Below are positions 1 through 5,578 of a stretch of 5,578 nt of DNA, one piece after another; the stretch's first letter is position 1, and each line of letters opens with the position of its first letter. The notes under the pieces are model-generated. The model was not told the origin of the DNA. It did no database searches and saw only the letters and a list, made by a program, of their open reading frames with translations. A program made the position numbers and the translations under genes. Source of the stretch: Pseudomonadota bacterium (GTDB taxonomy: Bacteria; Pseudomonadota; Gammaproteobacteria; Steroidobacterales; Steroidobacteraceae); NCBI GenBank assembly GCA_021826035.1, contig JAKBBE010000162.1, forward strand, positions 1-5,578, given 5' to 3'.

Positions 1-502
1 TATCGACCATCGAGACGCCCTTCGATCCGATCGGCATGGCGTAAACGCCGAACTTCAGCAGTGGCTCCTTCAGGCGCAGATCATTTTGGATGAAATACGC
101 CGCGCGCAGCACGGTCGCCGGAATGCTCAGCTCCTCGATCATTCGCTCGACGGTGTACTTGCCGGCGAAGTGCGGCACATCCGCGTAGGAGTCGCCCTTG
201 AACACGGAGAGATAGACAATTCCTTTGAGATCGCTTTCGCGCGCGACACTCAAGGCCAGCATCGCTTGCGTCAGTTCATCCGGAACGTTGGGGGCGAGCA
301 GGAACAGCGTGTCGATCCCCGTCATCGCCGCGCGCACCGAGTCGACGTCGGCCAGATCTCCGCCGACGGGGGTGATACCGGCCGGGAGCTTGGCGGTCGC
401 GGGTGAGCGCGTGAAGGCCCGCACCTCATCGGCTCGTCCGGCGAGGTGAGCCAGAACCTGAGATCCAATCGTGCCTGTGGCACCGGTGACCAGAATGCCC
501 AT
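1..502 (-). CDS. NmrA-like NAD(P)-binding oxidoreductase, 3' end cut by window edge
   Basis: The first 167 codons of an atypical short-chain dehydrogenase of the NmrA/NAD(P)H-binding type are visible; the rest lies beyond base 1. The protein opens MGILVTGATGTIGSQV, a Rossmann beta strand followed by the dinucleotide-binding GATGxxG motif (residues 7-13). Next comes a GGDLAD turn near residue 48 and the strand DTLFLLAPN near 64-72, as in NmrA-like proteins. The later pattern (YLSVFKG, then FAGKYTVERMIEELSIPATVLRAAYF) also matches this family. Members either act as NAD(P)H-dependent reductases, for example on quinones, or as redox-sensing regulators without catalysis; the fragment does not decide which. 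The ATG start is supported by an AGGAG eight bases upstream. The gene is divergent from a LysR regulator that probably controls it. GC content looks lower than in the genes at the right of the window. The family call is firm, the substrate unknown. Confidence 0.88.
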   Translation of the reverse strand, partial: MGILVTGATGTIGSQVLAHLAGRADEVRAFTRSPATAKLPAGITPVGGDLADVDSVRAAMTGIDTLFLLAPNVPDELTQAMLALSVARESDLKGIVYLSVFKGDSYADVPHFAGKYTVERMIEELSIPATVLRAAYFIQNDLRLKEPLLKFGVYAMPIGSKGVSMVD

Positions 503-510
503 GTGAATTT

Positions 511-515
511 CTCCT
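511..515 (-). promoter_or_regulatory. Ribosome binding site of the NmrA-like gene
   Basis: Read on the minus strand, AGGAG lies eight bases before the ATG whose A is at base 502. This is good Shine-Dalgarno spacing and fixes the start of the NmrA-like gene. Confidence 0.7.
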
Positions 516-584
516 GAGAAGCGAGCGGGATGCCGCTTGATGTGCTGCGTACGGTAGCTGTTCCACTAGTGAGTTTGAAGACGC

Positions 585-590
585 TATAAT
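585..590 (+). promoter_or_regulatory. Candidate -10 box for the LysR-family gene
   Basis: A perfect TATAAT sits in an AT-rich pocket of an otherwise GC-rich window, about 20 bases before the ATG at 611. No good -35 box lies 16-18 bases upstream; the best reading is TCCACT at 562-567, matching three of six positions. A -35-poor promoter would fit one that needs an activator or is autoregulated. Transcription starting near base 597 would leave only about 14 bases of leader, in which no Shine-Dalgarno sequence is visible. The box is seen; its use is inferred. Confidence 0.5.
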
Positions 591-612
591 TGAGCCATAG
601 AGTCTCAATAAT
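586..612. promoter_or_regulatory. 27-base near-palindrome, candidate LysR operator
   Basis: The left arm ATAATTGAG (586-594) and the right arm CTCAATAAT (604-612) are inverted repeats with one mismatch in nine and a nine-base spacer. The inner ATTGAG/CTCAAT arms are perfect. The site lies in the divergent promoter region, overlaps the TATAAT box and runs into the ATG of the LysR gene. This position suits autorepression. LysR proteins usually bind T-N11-A sites inside larger dyads; the exact T-N11-A spacing is not met at this centre, so assigning it to this regulator is an inference from position and symmetry. Confidence 0.5.
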
Positions 613-1519
613 GGAACACTTAGTGGACCTGCAGGCGTTGACGGATTTCAATTTGGTCGCCGTGCACGGCGGGTTCGGTCGGGCCAGTCGCCTCTCGGGG
701 CGTGCCAAGGCCACGCTGTCGCGCCGGGTGGCTGACCTCGAACAGAGTCTGGGTGCGCGTCTCATTGAGCGTGGGGGACGCACGCTGCGGCTGACGGAGG
801 AGGGACGCGCGTTGCACGAGCGCACGCAGGGCTTGCTCGCAGAACTGGCAGAGGTCGGCGACGCGATTGCGTTAGGTGCCTCGACCCCCCGTGGGCGCCT
901 GCGGGTCAGTGCCCCGACGCTCTTTGCACAGATCGCGCTCGGGCGCATCGCGGCACGGTTCGCGCTCGCATACCCTGAGGTACGGCTCGAGATCGTGGCC
1001 GAAGACCGCCTCGTCGATCCCGTGGACGAGGGCTATGACGTGGTCATTCGGGTCGATCCCGCCGCGGATCAGCTGCTCGTGGGTCGACCGTTTTTGCGAG
1101 ATGAGCGACTGGTGGTGGCCCCGCCCGGGATGGCGTGCCCAACGCATCCGCAGGGAGACGCCCGGGAGATTCCCGTCAGAGCGGTGCTGATGACTTCGAG
1201 GCGTGCGGATGGGGTGTGGCGCATGCGCCGCGGCGCTCGGCCGCCCATTTGTCTCAGACCGGAGCCGGTTCTGCGGGTCTCGACGCTCTCGATGGTGCGC
1301 GATGCCGTAGTGGCGGGCGCCGGCGTGGCCTTGCTGCCCAAGATGCTCGTCGCCGAGGACATTGCCACAGGGCGTTTGCTGCCGTGGGGCCAACAGGACG
1401 GCCCGGCGGTGGAGCTCTGGGCGTTGCACAGTTCGCGTCGTCTGGTCGGCGCCAAAGTGCGCGCATTTCTCGAGGTTTTGGAGCACTCCTTTCCGACCAA
1501 GGTCCTCTCAGGGGGATGA
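611..1519 (+). CDS. LysR-family transcriptional regulator
   Basis: This 302-residue DNA-binding regulator has the usual length for the family. An N-terminal winged helix-turn-helix covers about residues 8-65, with a recognition segment KATLSRRVADLEQSLGARL (33-51) followed by the wing (IERGGRTLRLTEEG). A linker helix follows, then a periplasmic-binding-protein-like effector domain starting at GRLRVSAPTLF (about residue 92) and running through the YDVVIRVDP segment to the C-terminus. I chose ATG 611 over the in-frame TTG at 590. The TTG overlaps a TATAAT box, and the family normally begins close before the first helix, as it does from 611. No Shine-Dalgarno sequence precedes either start. The gene diverges from the NmrA-like gene, the classic arrangement for a local regulator, so it probably controls that gene and itself. 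The effector is unknown. Its 3' end overlaps the convergent M28 gene by 12 bases. Confidence 0.93.
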   Translation: MEHLVDLQALTDFNLVAVHGGFGRASRLSGRAKATLSRRVADLEQSLGARLIERGGRTLRLTEEGRALHERTQGLLAELAEVGDAIALGASTPRGRLRVSAPTLFAQIALGRIAARFALAYPEVRLEIVAEDRLVDPVDEGYDVVIRVDPAADQLLVGRPFLRDERLVVAPPGMACPTHPQGDAREIPVRAVLMTSRRADGVWRMRRGARPPICLRPEPVLRVSTLSMVRDAVVAGAGVALLPKMLVAEDIATGRLLPWGQQDGPAVELWALHSSRRLVGAKVRAFLEVLEHSFPTKVLSGG

Positions 1520-3208
1520 GCGAGCCGGTGGTGGCGGTGGCATCGCCGCGCGGCGTGCCCGATAGGGGCTGTCCGGCGCCCACTGCGGCCACTCCGTACC
1601 GTCGGCCAGATCGCGGCCGAGCAGGTAGAGCGTCTGGATGTCCTCGAGCGTGCCGCTGAGATCCCAGTGCGGATTGAAGGCATCGGCGCGGGTGTTGAAA
1701 CGCTCGAGCAGATACTCGCGCCAGGCGGCCTCGCCGGCCGTGCGCCCGCCGCTGACCAGATCGAACCCGGGACCGACGAGCAGCGCCGGCACGCCGGCAC
1801 GCGCGAAGCTGTACTGATCGGAGCGATAGGCGAGCGCAAAGCCGGGCGTGGGATCGGTCGCGAGCGTGCGGCCCTGCAACGCCAGCACCGCGGTGAGATC
1901 ATTGTTCAGACCCGAGGTGTCGGTGCCGAATGCCGTCATGTCCCGCGCTCGACCCAGAATGGGCCACAGATCGAGATTGATGTCGGCCACGGTGTGACTG
2001 AGCGGAAACACCGGGTGCTGCACGTAGTAGCGCGAGCCGAGCTGCCCGGCATCCCCGAGCGTGGTGAGTACGAACAGGATGCTGCGCGCCGGCGGCCGCT
2101 TGCGATGGGCAAACGCATCGGCGATTTCAAGCAGCGCCGCGACGCCGGTGGCATCGTCCGCCGCGCCCGGCAGGCGCTCCAGGCGGCCGTGTGCATCCGG
2201 CAGCGATCCGAGTCCGTCCCAGTGCGCGCTGTAGATCACCACCTGCTCGGGATGACGCGCACCGCGGATGACCCCGAGTACGTTGTCGGTCCAGCCGTAC
2301 GCGACGGTGCTCTGAAGACGAATCGATCCGCGGGCCGCGAGCGCCGTCGGGGTGAAGTTCTGCTGCCCGGCGGCCTGCGTGAGCGCCGTGAGACTTGCCC
2401 CGGCGGCGCGGAACAGCCGTGCGGCGGCGGCGTGCGTCAGCCAGCCCGCCACCGCCAGTCGTTTGCCGGGCGCGGCGCTCGCCGGCAGGCGTTGTACGGC
2501 GCCGGTGGCCGCGGCGCGCAGCGCCCGCCACGTGCGCAGTGATCCGTCGGGATGGATGATGAAGCACGCGGCTGCCCCGTGACGGGCCGCCAGAGCGAAC
2601 TTGGCACGGGCGAGCGCGTGCCGGCTCACCGTGCCGTCGGATTCCCCGGGATCCCCGTCGAGCACGATCACGATCTTGCCGCGCACGTCGACGCCTTGAT
2701 AGTCATTCCAGTTGCGCGCGGGCGCATCGATGCCGTAACCGGCGAACACGATCGGCGCCGCATCGATGTTCACCTGGGCGCGTGCCTGCTGCGTTCCGGC
2801 CAGCAGGTCGGTGCCGAAGGCGAACGACTGCACGCCGCCCGCGGTGCGCACGAGGAGCCGAGCGCCGATGGTGCGCAGCTGCGTCGAGACCACCGGGATC
2901 GGCTGCAGCCAGCGGCCGTGGTAGCCCGGGATGACGCCCATGCGGTGCAGCTCGGTGAGCAGATAGTGCGTGGTGAGCACCTCGGCGCGCGTCGCCGGTT
3001 TGCGACCGCCGAGGGCCGCGGAGGTCAGTGTGCGCACGGTGCGCAAAAACGACGGCTCGTTGATCTGTGGGGCGAGCGTGATGGCCATCGGCGGGGGGGT
3101 GCTCGAGGTGGCCGTGGCGATCAGGCCGGCCTGGGCGGCCGGCGGTGCGCGCCCATGGCACGCGGTGAGCGCCAGCGGCAGCAGCACGGCGGCGAGGAGG
3201 CGGCGCAT
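1508..3208 (-). CDS. M28-family peptidase-like lipoprotein with a degenerate zinc site
   Basis: This 566-residue protein begins MRRLLAAVLLPLALTAC, a lipoprotein signal with lipobox LTAC and lipidated Cys17. It is probably membrane-anchored and facing the periplasm. A PA-like insert (IVFAGYGIDAP... VRGKIVIVLDGD, roughly residues 155-185) precedes a zinc-peptidase domain from about residue 310 to 500. M28 aminopeptidases bind two zinc ions through His, Asp, Glu, Asp and His. Here His329 (YSAHWD), Asp351 (GAADDATG) and Asp413 (INLD) are kept. The usual Glu-Glu pair is Gly385-Asp386 and the final His is Gln465 (RSDQYSF), so activity is doubtful. An in-frame ATG at 3238 would add ten residues; 3208 gives the more normal short signal peptide, but neither start has a clear ribosome binding site. 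The C-terminus ends in a proline-rich tail that overlaps lysR. Confidence 0.85.
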   Translation of the reverse strand: MRRLLAAVLLPLALTACHGRAPPAAQAGLIATATSSTPPPMAITLAPQINEPSFLRTVRTLTSAALGGRKPATRAEVLTTHYLLTELHRMGVIPGYHGRWLQPIPVVSTQLRTIGARLLVRTAGGVQSFAFGTDLLAGTQQARAQVNIDAAPIVFAGYGIDAPARNWNDYQGVDVRGKIVIVLDGDPGESDGTVSRHALARAKFALAARHGAAACFIIHPDGSLRTWRALRAAATGAVQRLPASAAPGKRLAVAGWLTHAAAARLFRAAGASLTALTQAAGQQNFTPTALAARGSIRLQSTVAYGWTDNVLGVIRGARHPEQVVIYSAHWDGLGSLPDAHGRLERLPGAADDATGVAALLEIADAFAHRKRPPARSILFVLTTLGDAGQLGSRYYVQHPVFPLSHTVADINLDLWPILGRARDMTAFGTDTSGLNNDLTAVLALQGRTLATDPTPGFALAYRSDQYSFARAGVPALLVGPGFDLVSGGRTAGEAAWREYLLERFNTRADAFNPHWDLSGTLEDIQTLYLLGRDLADGTEWPQWAPDSPYRARRAAMPPPPPARSSP

Positions 3209-3372
3209 GAAACCGTCGTTGGGCACGGGCCGGATCATACGGGCGGGGGCCCGGGGGCGGAGTTACGAATTCTTCATCCGCGACCGGGCGAGCGTGCTGT
3301 GCGCCGAATGCGATCCACGGGGCGCGCCTGCCCGGCCGTCTCCCCGGGGCTGACGCGCAGTGCGCGAGCCGA

Positions 3373-3389
3373 GGGCGGGTGCGGGTGGG
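3373..3389 (+). other. G-quadruplex motif
   Basis: Four GGG runs separated by loops of 1, 3 and 1 bases (3373-3375, 3377-3379, 3383-3385, 3387-3389) meet the standard quadruplex pattern, and a fifth G-run follows at 3394-3397. Short loops favour stability. The motif is on the template strand for the minus-strand phosphoesterase, just past its stop codon, and overlaps the left arm of the hairpin at 3375-3412. Formation in the cell is inferred. Confidence 0.5.
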
Positions 3390-3412
3390 CCGCGGGGCCC
3401 GCCCGCACCCGC
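3375..3412 (-). terminator. Strong GC hairpin after the phosphoesterase gene, possible terminator
   Basis: The arms 3375-3390 and 3397-3412 pair over 16 positions, with one G-T wobble on the plus strand (A-C mismatch in the minus-strand RNA), around a six-base loop. The hairpin starts about ten bases after the stop codon of the minus-strand phosphoesterase, where a terminator is expected. No T-run follows in the direction of transcription, so it is not a textbook intrinsic terminator. It could still stall polymerase or protect the 3' end of the transcript. Confidence 0.45.
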
Positions 3413-3422
3413 GCAGCGGCCT

Positions 3423-4955
3423 TCAGCCGAAGCTCGCCGCGCGCGCGCGCTGCGTGAAGTCGAACCCGTCGAGGAGGTTGTAGGCCCGGGCGTCGCGAGT
3501 CTGCAACGGCTTCAGGCCGAAGCGAGTCTCGATGAAGGCGAGCACCGAGGTCGTATCGGCGATGCGGTGATCGACGTATCCGCGCCGTGCCCAGGGGCTC
3601 ACCAGCAGCGCCGGGATGCGCGTGCCGCAGCCGTAGGCGTCGGGTCGTGGCGGCGCGACGTGGTCCCAGAATCCGCCGCCCTCGTCGTAGGTGATGAGCA
3701 CGGCCGTCTTGTCCCAGGACGGCCCGTCGGCCACGGCGCGCAGCAGACTCATCACCCACGCCTCGCCCCAGCGCGGCGCGGAATCCGCCGGATGCTCATC
3801 GTGCACGCCCGTGGCCTTGACGAACGAGACGCTCGGCAGGGCGCCGCGGCGTGCATCGGCGAGAAAATCCTCGCTGTCGCGGATGTGGCCGGCGCGCACG
3901 TTGTCGAACCAGCTCGGATAGAACTGGAACGGATTGTGATGTGGCACGTACAGGCGGTTGGTGTCGACCACGGCCGAGCCGCTGTCGCGGCCGAAGGCGC
4001 TCTTCAGTGCCCAGGGCTTCACGGCGTTCCAGCCCTCGTTGTACCAGGCCCAGGAGATGCCCGCGGCGTTCAGACGATCGCCGATGTTCGGATAGGTCTG
4101 TTCCGCCGGCGGCGGGCTGAACTTCAGCGCATGCGGGTCCGCTTCGGTCGGTCCGTTGAGCGGTGGCAGATCGTTGATGAGCACGCCGTGCGGATCGTAG
4201 GGCAGGTCGAACAGCGGCGGGCTGAAGCTGCCGCGCAGGTTCGCCGGCGCCTGCCGCCACAGCGCCGAGTGCGCTGCCACCAGGTACAGCGCGTTGCAGG
4301 TCGAGCCGCCCGACATGGCCTGAAAGAAATGATCGAACAGCACGTACTCGTCGGCGAGGTGGTGGTAGTCGGGGATGTCCTGGCGCGTGTAGTGGCCGAG
4401 CACCGCCCCGCAGGGGCGCGACTCATCGAGCAGCTGCAAGTCACGCTCGCCGGCGCGGCGGAAGGGCGCATGGTGGCGCTTCAGGGCGAGCGCCACGAAC
4501 TGGTCCATGGCCCCGTTGTCGACCTGCGCAAACATGCGAAAGAAGTGATGCTCCGGGTCCCACGGCAGGTTCTCCCAGGGCGGCATGTACGGACCGAGGT
4601 GAAACGGCTGGTTCTCGAACAACCGGCCGTCGAACCCCAGGATGTTCTCGGGCATCGGCAGATACGAGTAGGGGATGCCGGCCGGATTTTTCTGCAGTCC
4701 GTGGAAGCGGCGGTGCACGTTGCCGTCGCGGTCGAGCAGCCCGGTCACGGAGGCGCCGCTCGGGTGGCGGTAGGTGCCGAAGTAGTGATCGAAGCTGCGG
4801 TTCTCCTGAAACAGCACGATCACGTGCTCGATGCGTCGGCGCAGCCCGGCGAGATCCGCGCCGCGTGCCGGGGCGTCGAACCCGGCGAGCGCAGCGCCCC
4901 CGGTCAGCGTGAGGGACTTCAAAAATGCTCTGCGCGTCAAAGCCGCTTCGGTCAT
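3423..4955 (-). CDS. Tat-exported phospholipase C/acid phosphatase-type phosphoesterase
   Basis: This 510-residue enzyme of the PF04185 phosphoesterase family probably hydrolyses phospholipids or other phosphate esters outside the cytoplasm. Residues 1-33 are a twin-arginine signal (LTRRAFLKS, Arg8-Arg9, then a hydrophobic Ala/Gly/Leu stretch), so it is exported folded. ENRSFDHYFGT follows, with the metal-binding Glu51-Asn52 pair. SGGSTCN at 215-221 aligns with the family's GPTxPN nucleophile motif, making Ser218 the likely nucleophile in place of Thr, as Ser is in acid phosphatase AcpA. HDEHP at 385-389 and YDEGGGFWDHV at 423-433 carry the later metal and phosphate residues. The length matches AcpA and mycobacterial phospholipases C. 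The C-terminal extra domains of the roughly 700-residue Pseudomonas PlcH/PlcN type are absent. The start is supported by GAGGAG seven bases upstream. The substrate cannot be told from sequence alone. Confidence 0.92.
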   Translation of the reverse strand: MTEAALTRRAFLKSLTLTGGAALAGFDAPARGADLAGLRRRIEHVIVLFQENRSFDHYFGTYRHPSGASVTGLLDRDGNVHRRFHGLQKNPAGIPYSYLPMPENILGFDGRLFENQPFHLGPYMPPWENLPWDPEHHFFRMFAQVDNGAMDQFVALALKRHHAPFRRAGERDLQLLDESRPCGAVLGHYTRQDIPDYHHLADEYVLFDHFFQAMSGGSTCNALYLVAAHSALWRQAPANLRGSFSPPLFDLPYDPHGVLINDLPPLNGPTEADPHALKFSPPPAEQTYPNIGDRLNAAGISWAWYNEGWNAVKPWALKSAFGRDSGSAVVDTNRLYVPHHNPFQFYPSWFDNVRAGHIRDSEDFLADARRGALPSVSFVKATGVHDEHPADSAPRWGEAWVMSLLRAVADGPSWDKTAVLITYDEGGGFWDHVAPPRPDAYGCGTRIPALLVSPWARRGYVDHRIADTTSVLAFIETRFGLKPLQTRDARAYNLLDGFDFTQRARAASFG

Positions 4956-4962
4956 GCACTCG

Positions 4963-4968
4963 CTCCTC
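4963..4968 (-). promoter_or_regulatory. Ribosome binding site of the phosphoesterase gene
   Basis: GAGGAG on the minus strand lies seven bases before the ATG at 4955. It confirms this start, which also gives a complete Tat signal peptide. Confidence 0.75.
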
Positions 4969-4999
4969 GGATGCCGGCCGCAGCCGCGGCCCTCGAGCG

Positions 5000-5005
5000 A
5001 GTGTA
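5000..5005 (-). promoter_or_regulatory. Weak candidate -10 box upstream of the phosphoesterase
   Basis: TACACT on the minus strand matches four of six consensus bases and lies about 45 bases before the phosphoesterase ATG. No convincing -35 box sits 16-19 bases further up. The rest of the 282-base gap between this gene and msrQ (4956-5237) contains no gene I can support. It holds a 12-base palindrome at 5088-5099, and small GC hairpins at 5182-5194 and 5172-5216 that may end the msrQ transcript. Confidence 0.25.
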
Positions 5006-5237
5006 CTGCGCGCCGGAGGCTCGCGGACAGATCGGGGCGTGTCTTCCCCGGTCCCGCGTACGCACGGTCACACTGCGGTCATCGGGCGCGGGGCCCCGCC
5101 GGGTGGTGCCGCTGCCGCGGGTGCTGCGGGTGTCAGGACCCGTGCGATCGCTCGAGGGAATTCTCAGTCGTGGTCCCGGTGGGCCGTTGCGGCCAACTCC
5201 GTCGGTGTTCGGGACCGCGGCACCCTAATCGGCTCGA

Positions 5238-5578
5238 TCATCGGTGCACGCGCGCCGCGAGGGGCGCTGCGGGCGGTTCGGCGACGCGGGCCTGCGCGCT
5301 GGTGAGCAGAGGCTGTGCGCGTTCCGAGCGTGCCGGGGGCGCCGAGTGTGCCGCCGCGTGCTGCGGTGCGTGGCCCGGGTTGCGCAGCGGTGCCAGCGCG
5401 GCCCACATCTTCGGACTGCGGATCCAACGATAGCCGAACAGGACGAGGAGAATCCCGGCGTACACCAGCGGTTCGCGCACGTCGATCTTCTCCTGCCAGT
5501 AAAAGTGCCACACCCCGAGGATCGCGATGAGATAGGTCAGGCGGTGCAGCCGTCCCCAGCGCCGCCCGAGCCGGCGCA
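5238..5578 (-). CDS. msrQ: MsrQ, haem-binding membrane subunit of the MsrPQ methionine sulfoxide reductase, N-terminus cut by window edge
   Basis: The last 112 residues of MsrQ (formerly YedZ) are visible; the start lies beyond base 5578. MsrQ is an inner-membrane b-haem protein that passes electrons from the quinone pool or a flavin reductase to the periplasmic molybdoenzyme MsrP, which repairs oxidised methionines in exported proteins. The fragment begins RRLGRRWGRLHRLTYLIAI and continues GVWHFYWQEK. The two histidines (visible residues 11 and 24) are 13 apart, the same spacing as E. coli haem ligands His151 and His164. Two membrane segments follow (about residues 13-27 and 36-52). The family normally ends soon after the second; here an extra tail of nearly 60 residues, rich in Ala, Pro and Arg, follows. 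Translation is in frame with the conserved part. The partner gene msrP usually lies next to msrQ on its upstream side, outside this window. Confidence 0.88.
   Translation of the reverse strand, partial: RRLGRRWGRLHRLTYLIAILGVWHFYWQEKIDVREPLVYAGILLVLFGYRWIRSPKMWAALAPLRNPGHAPQHAAAHSAPPARSERAQPLLTSAQARVAEPPAAPLAARVHR

Noticed and set aside
524..537. Five-pair hairpin in the leader of the NmrA-like gene
   Set aside because: Five pairs with a four-base loop are too weak to call a riboswitch or attenuator, and no conserved aptamer features are visible.
872..1902. Minus-strand frames across the LysR gene
   Set aside because: They are shadows of the LysR-family coding sequence, which has a full helix-turn-helix and effector domain in the other direction.
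3241..3260. G-rich run upstream of the M28 gene as a second quadruplex
   Set aside because: Only three runs of three or more G are present in the compact stretch, so the standard four-run pattern is not met without splitting a run.
1667..3457. Long plus-strand open frames (1667-2542 and 2552-3457) across the M28 gene
   Set aside because: Composition is low-complexity Arg/Gly/Ala with no domain motif, and the opposite strand encodes a recognisable M28 lipoprotein throughout.
5088..5099. Perfect 12-base GC palindrome in the phosphoesterase upstream gap
   Set aside because: It has no loop, no nearby promoter element and no second copy seen, and such palindromes occur readily by chance in DNA this rich in G and C.
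5172..5216. Nested inverted repeats downstream of msrQ as a terminator
   Set aside because: The stems have only seven and five pairs and no T-run follows on the minus strand. They may contribute to termination but do not support a separate terminator call.
3360..5228. A 622-codon open frame on the plus strand, opposite the phosphoesterase gene
   Set aside because: It starts with GTG, has no recognisable motif, is extremely rich in Arg, Ala, Gly and Val, and lies antisense to a gene with clear family motifs. Long stop-free antisense frames are expected in GC-rich DNA.

Overview
The window is GC-rich bacterial chromosome carrying five protein genes and no RNA genes, mobile elements or CRISPR arrays that I can see. 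The MsrQ fragment, the Tat-exported phosphoesterase, the lipoprotein signal and the LysR/NmrA pair point to a Gram-negative member of the Pseudomonadota, probably a high-GC gammaproteobacterium. The lineage is an inference; no taxonomic marker is present.

Left part (1-1519): a divergent pair. On the minus strand is the N-terminal two thirds or so of an NmrA-like NAD(P)-binding protein, which runs off the left edge. On the plus strand is a complete LysR-family regulator. The roughly 108-base gap between them is the most AT-rich stretch of the window. It holds a perfect TATAAT box and a 27-base near-palindrome touching the lysR start codon. This is the classic layout of a LysR regulator controlling itself and its divergent neighbour.

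Centre (1508-3208): a minus-strand M28-family (zinc aminopeptidase-like) lipoprotein, converging on lysR with a 12-base overlap of the coding ends. The fold motifs are clear, but the Glu-Glu pair reads Gly-Asp and the last zinc-binding His reads Gln. It may therefore be a catalytically dead or altered member.

Right part (3423-5578): a minus-strand Tat-exported phospholipase C/acid phosphatase-type phosphoesterase (PF04185 family) with a good ribosome binding site. It is followed by a strong GC hairpin that is also a G-quadruplex motif on the plus strand. Upstream of it is a 282-base non-coding gap, then the C-terminal part of MsrQ, the membrane haem subunit of the periplasmic methionine sulfoxide repair system. 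This MsrQ has an unusual Ala/Pro-rich tail.

The three minus-strand genes on the right all encode envelope or exported proteins, but gaps of about 200-280 bases separate them, so they need not form one operon. I found no convincing new multi-gene system. The best lead is the degenerate M28 active site.
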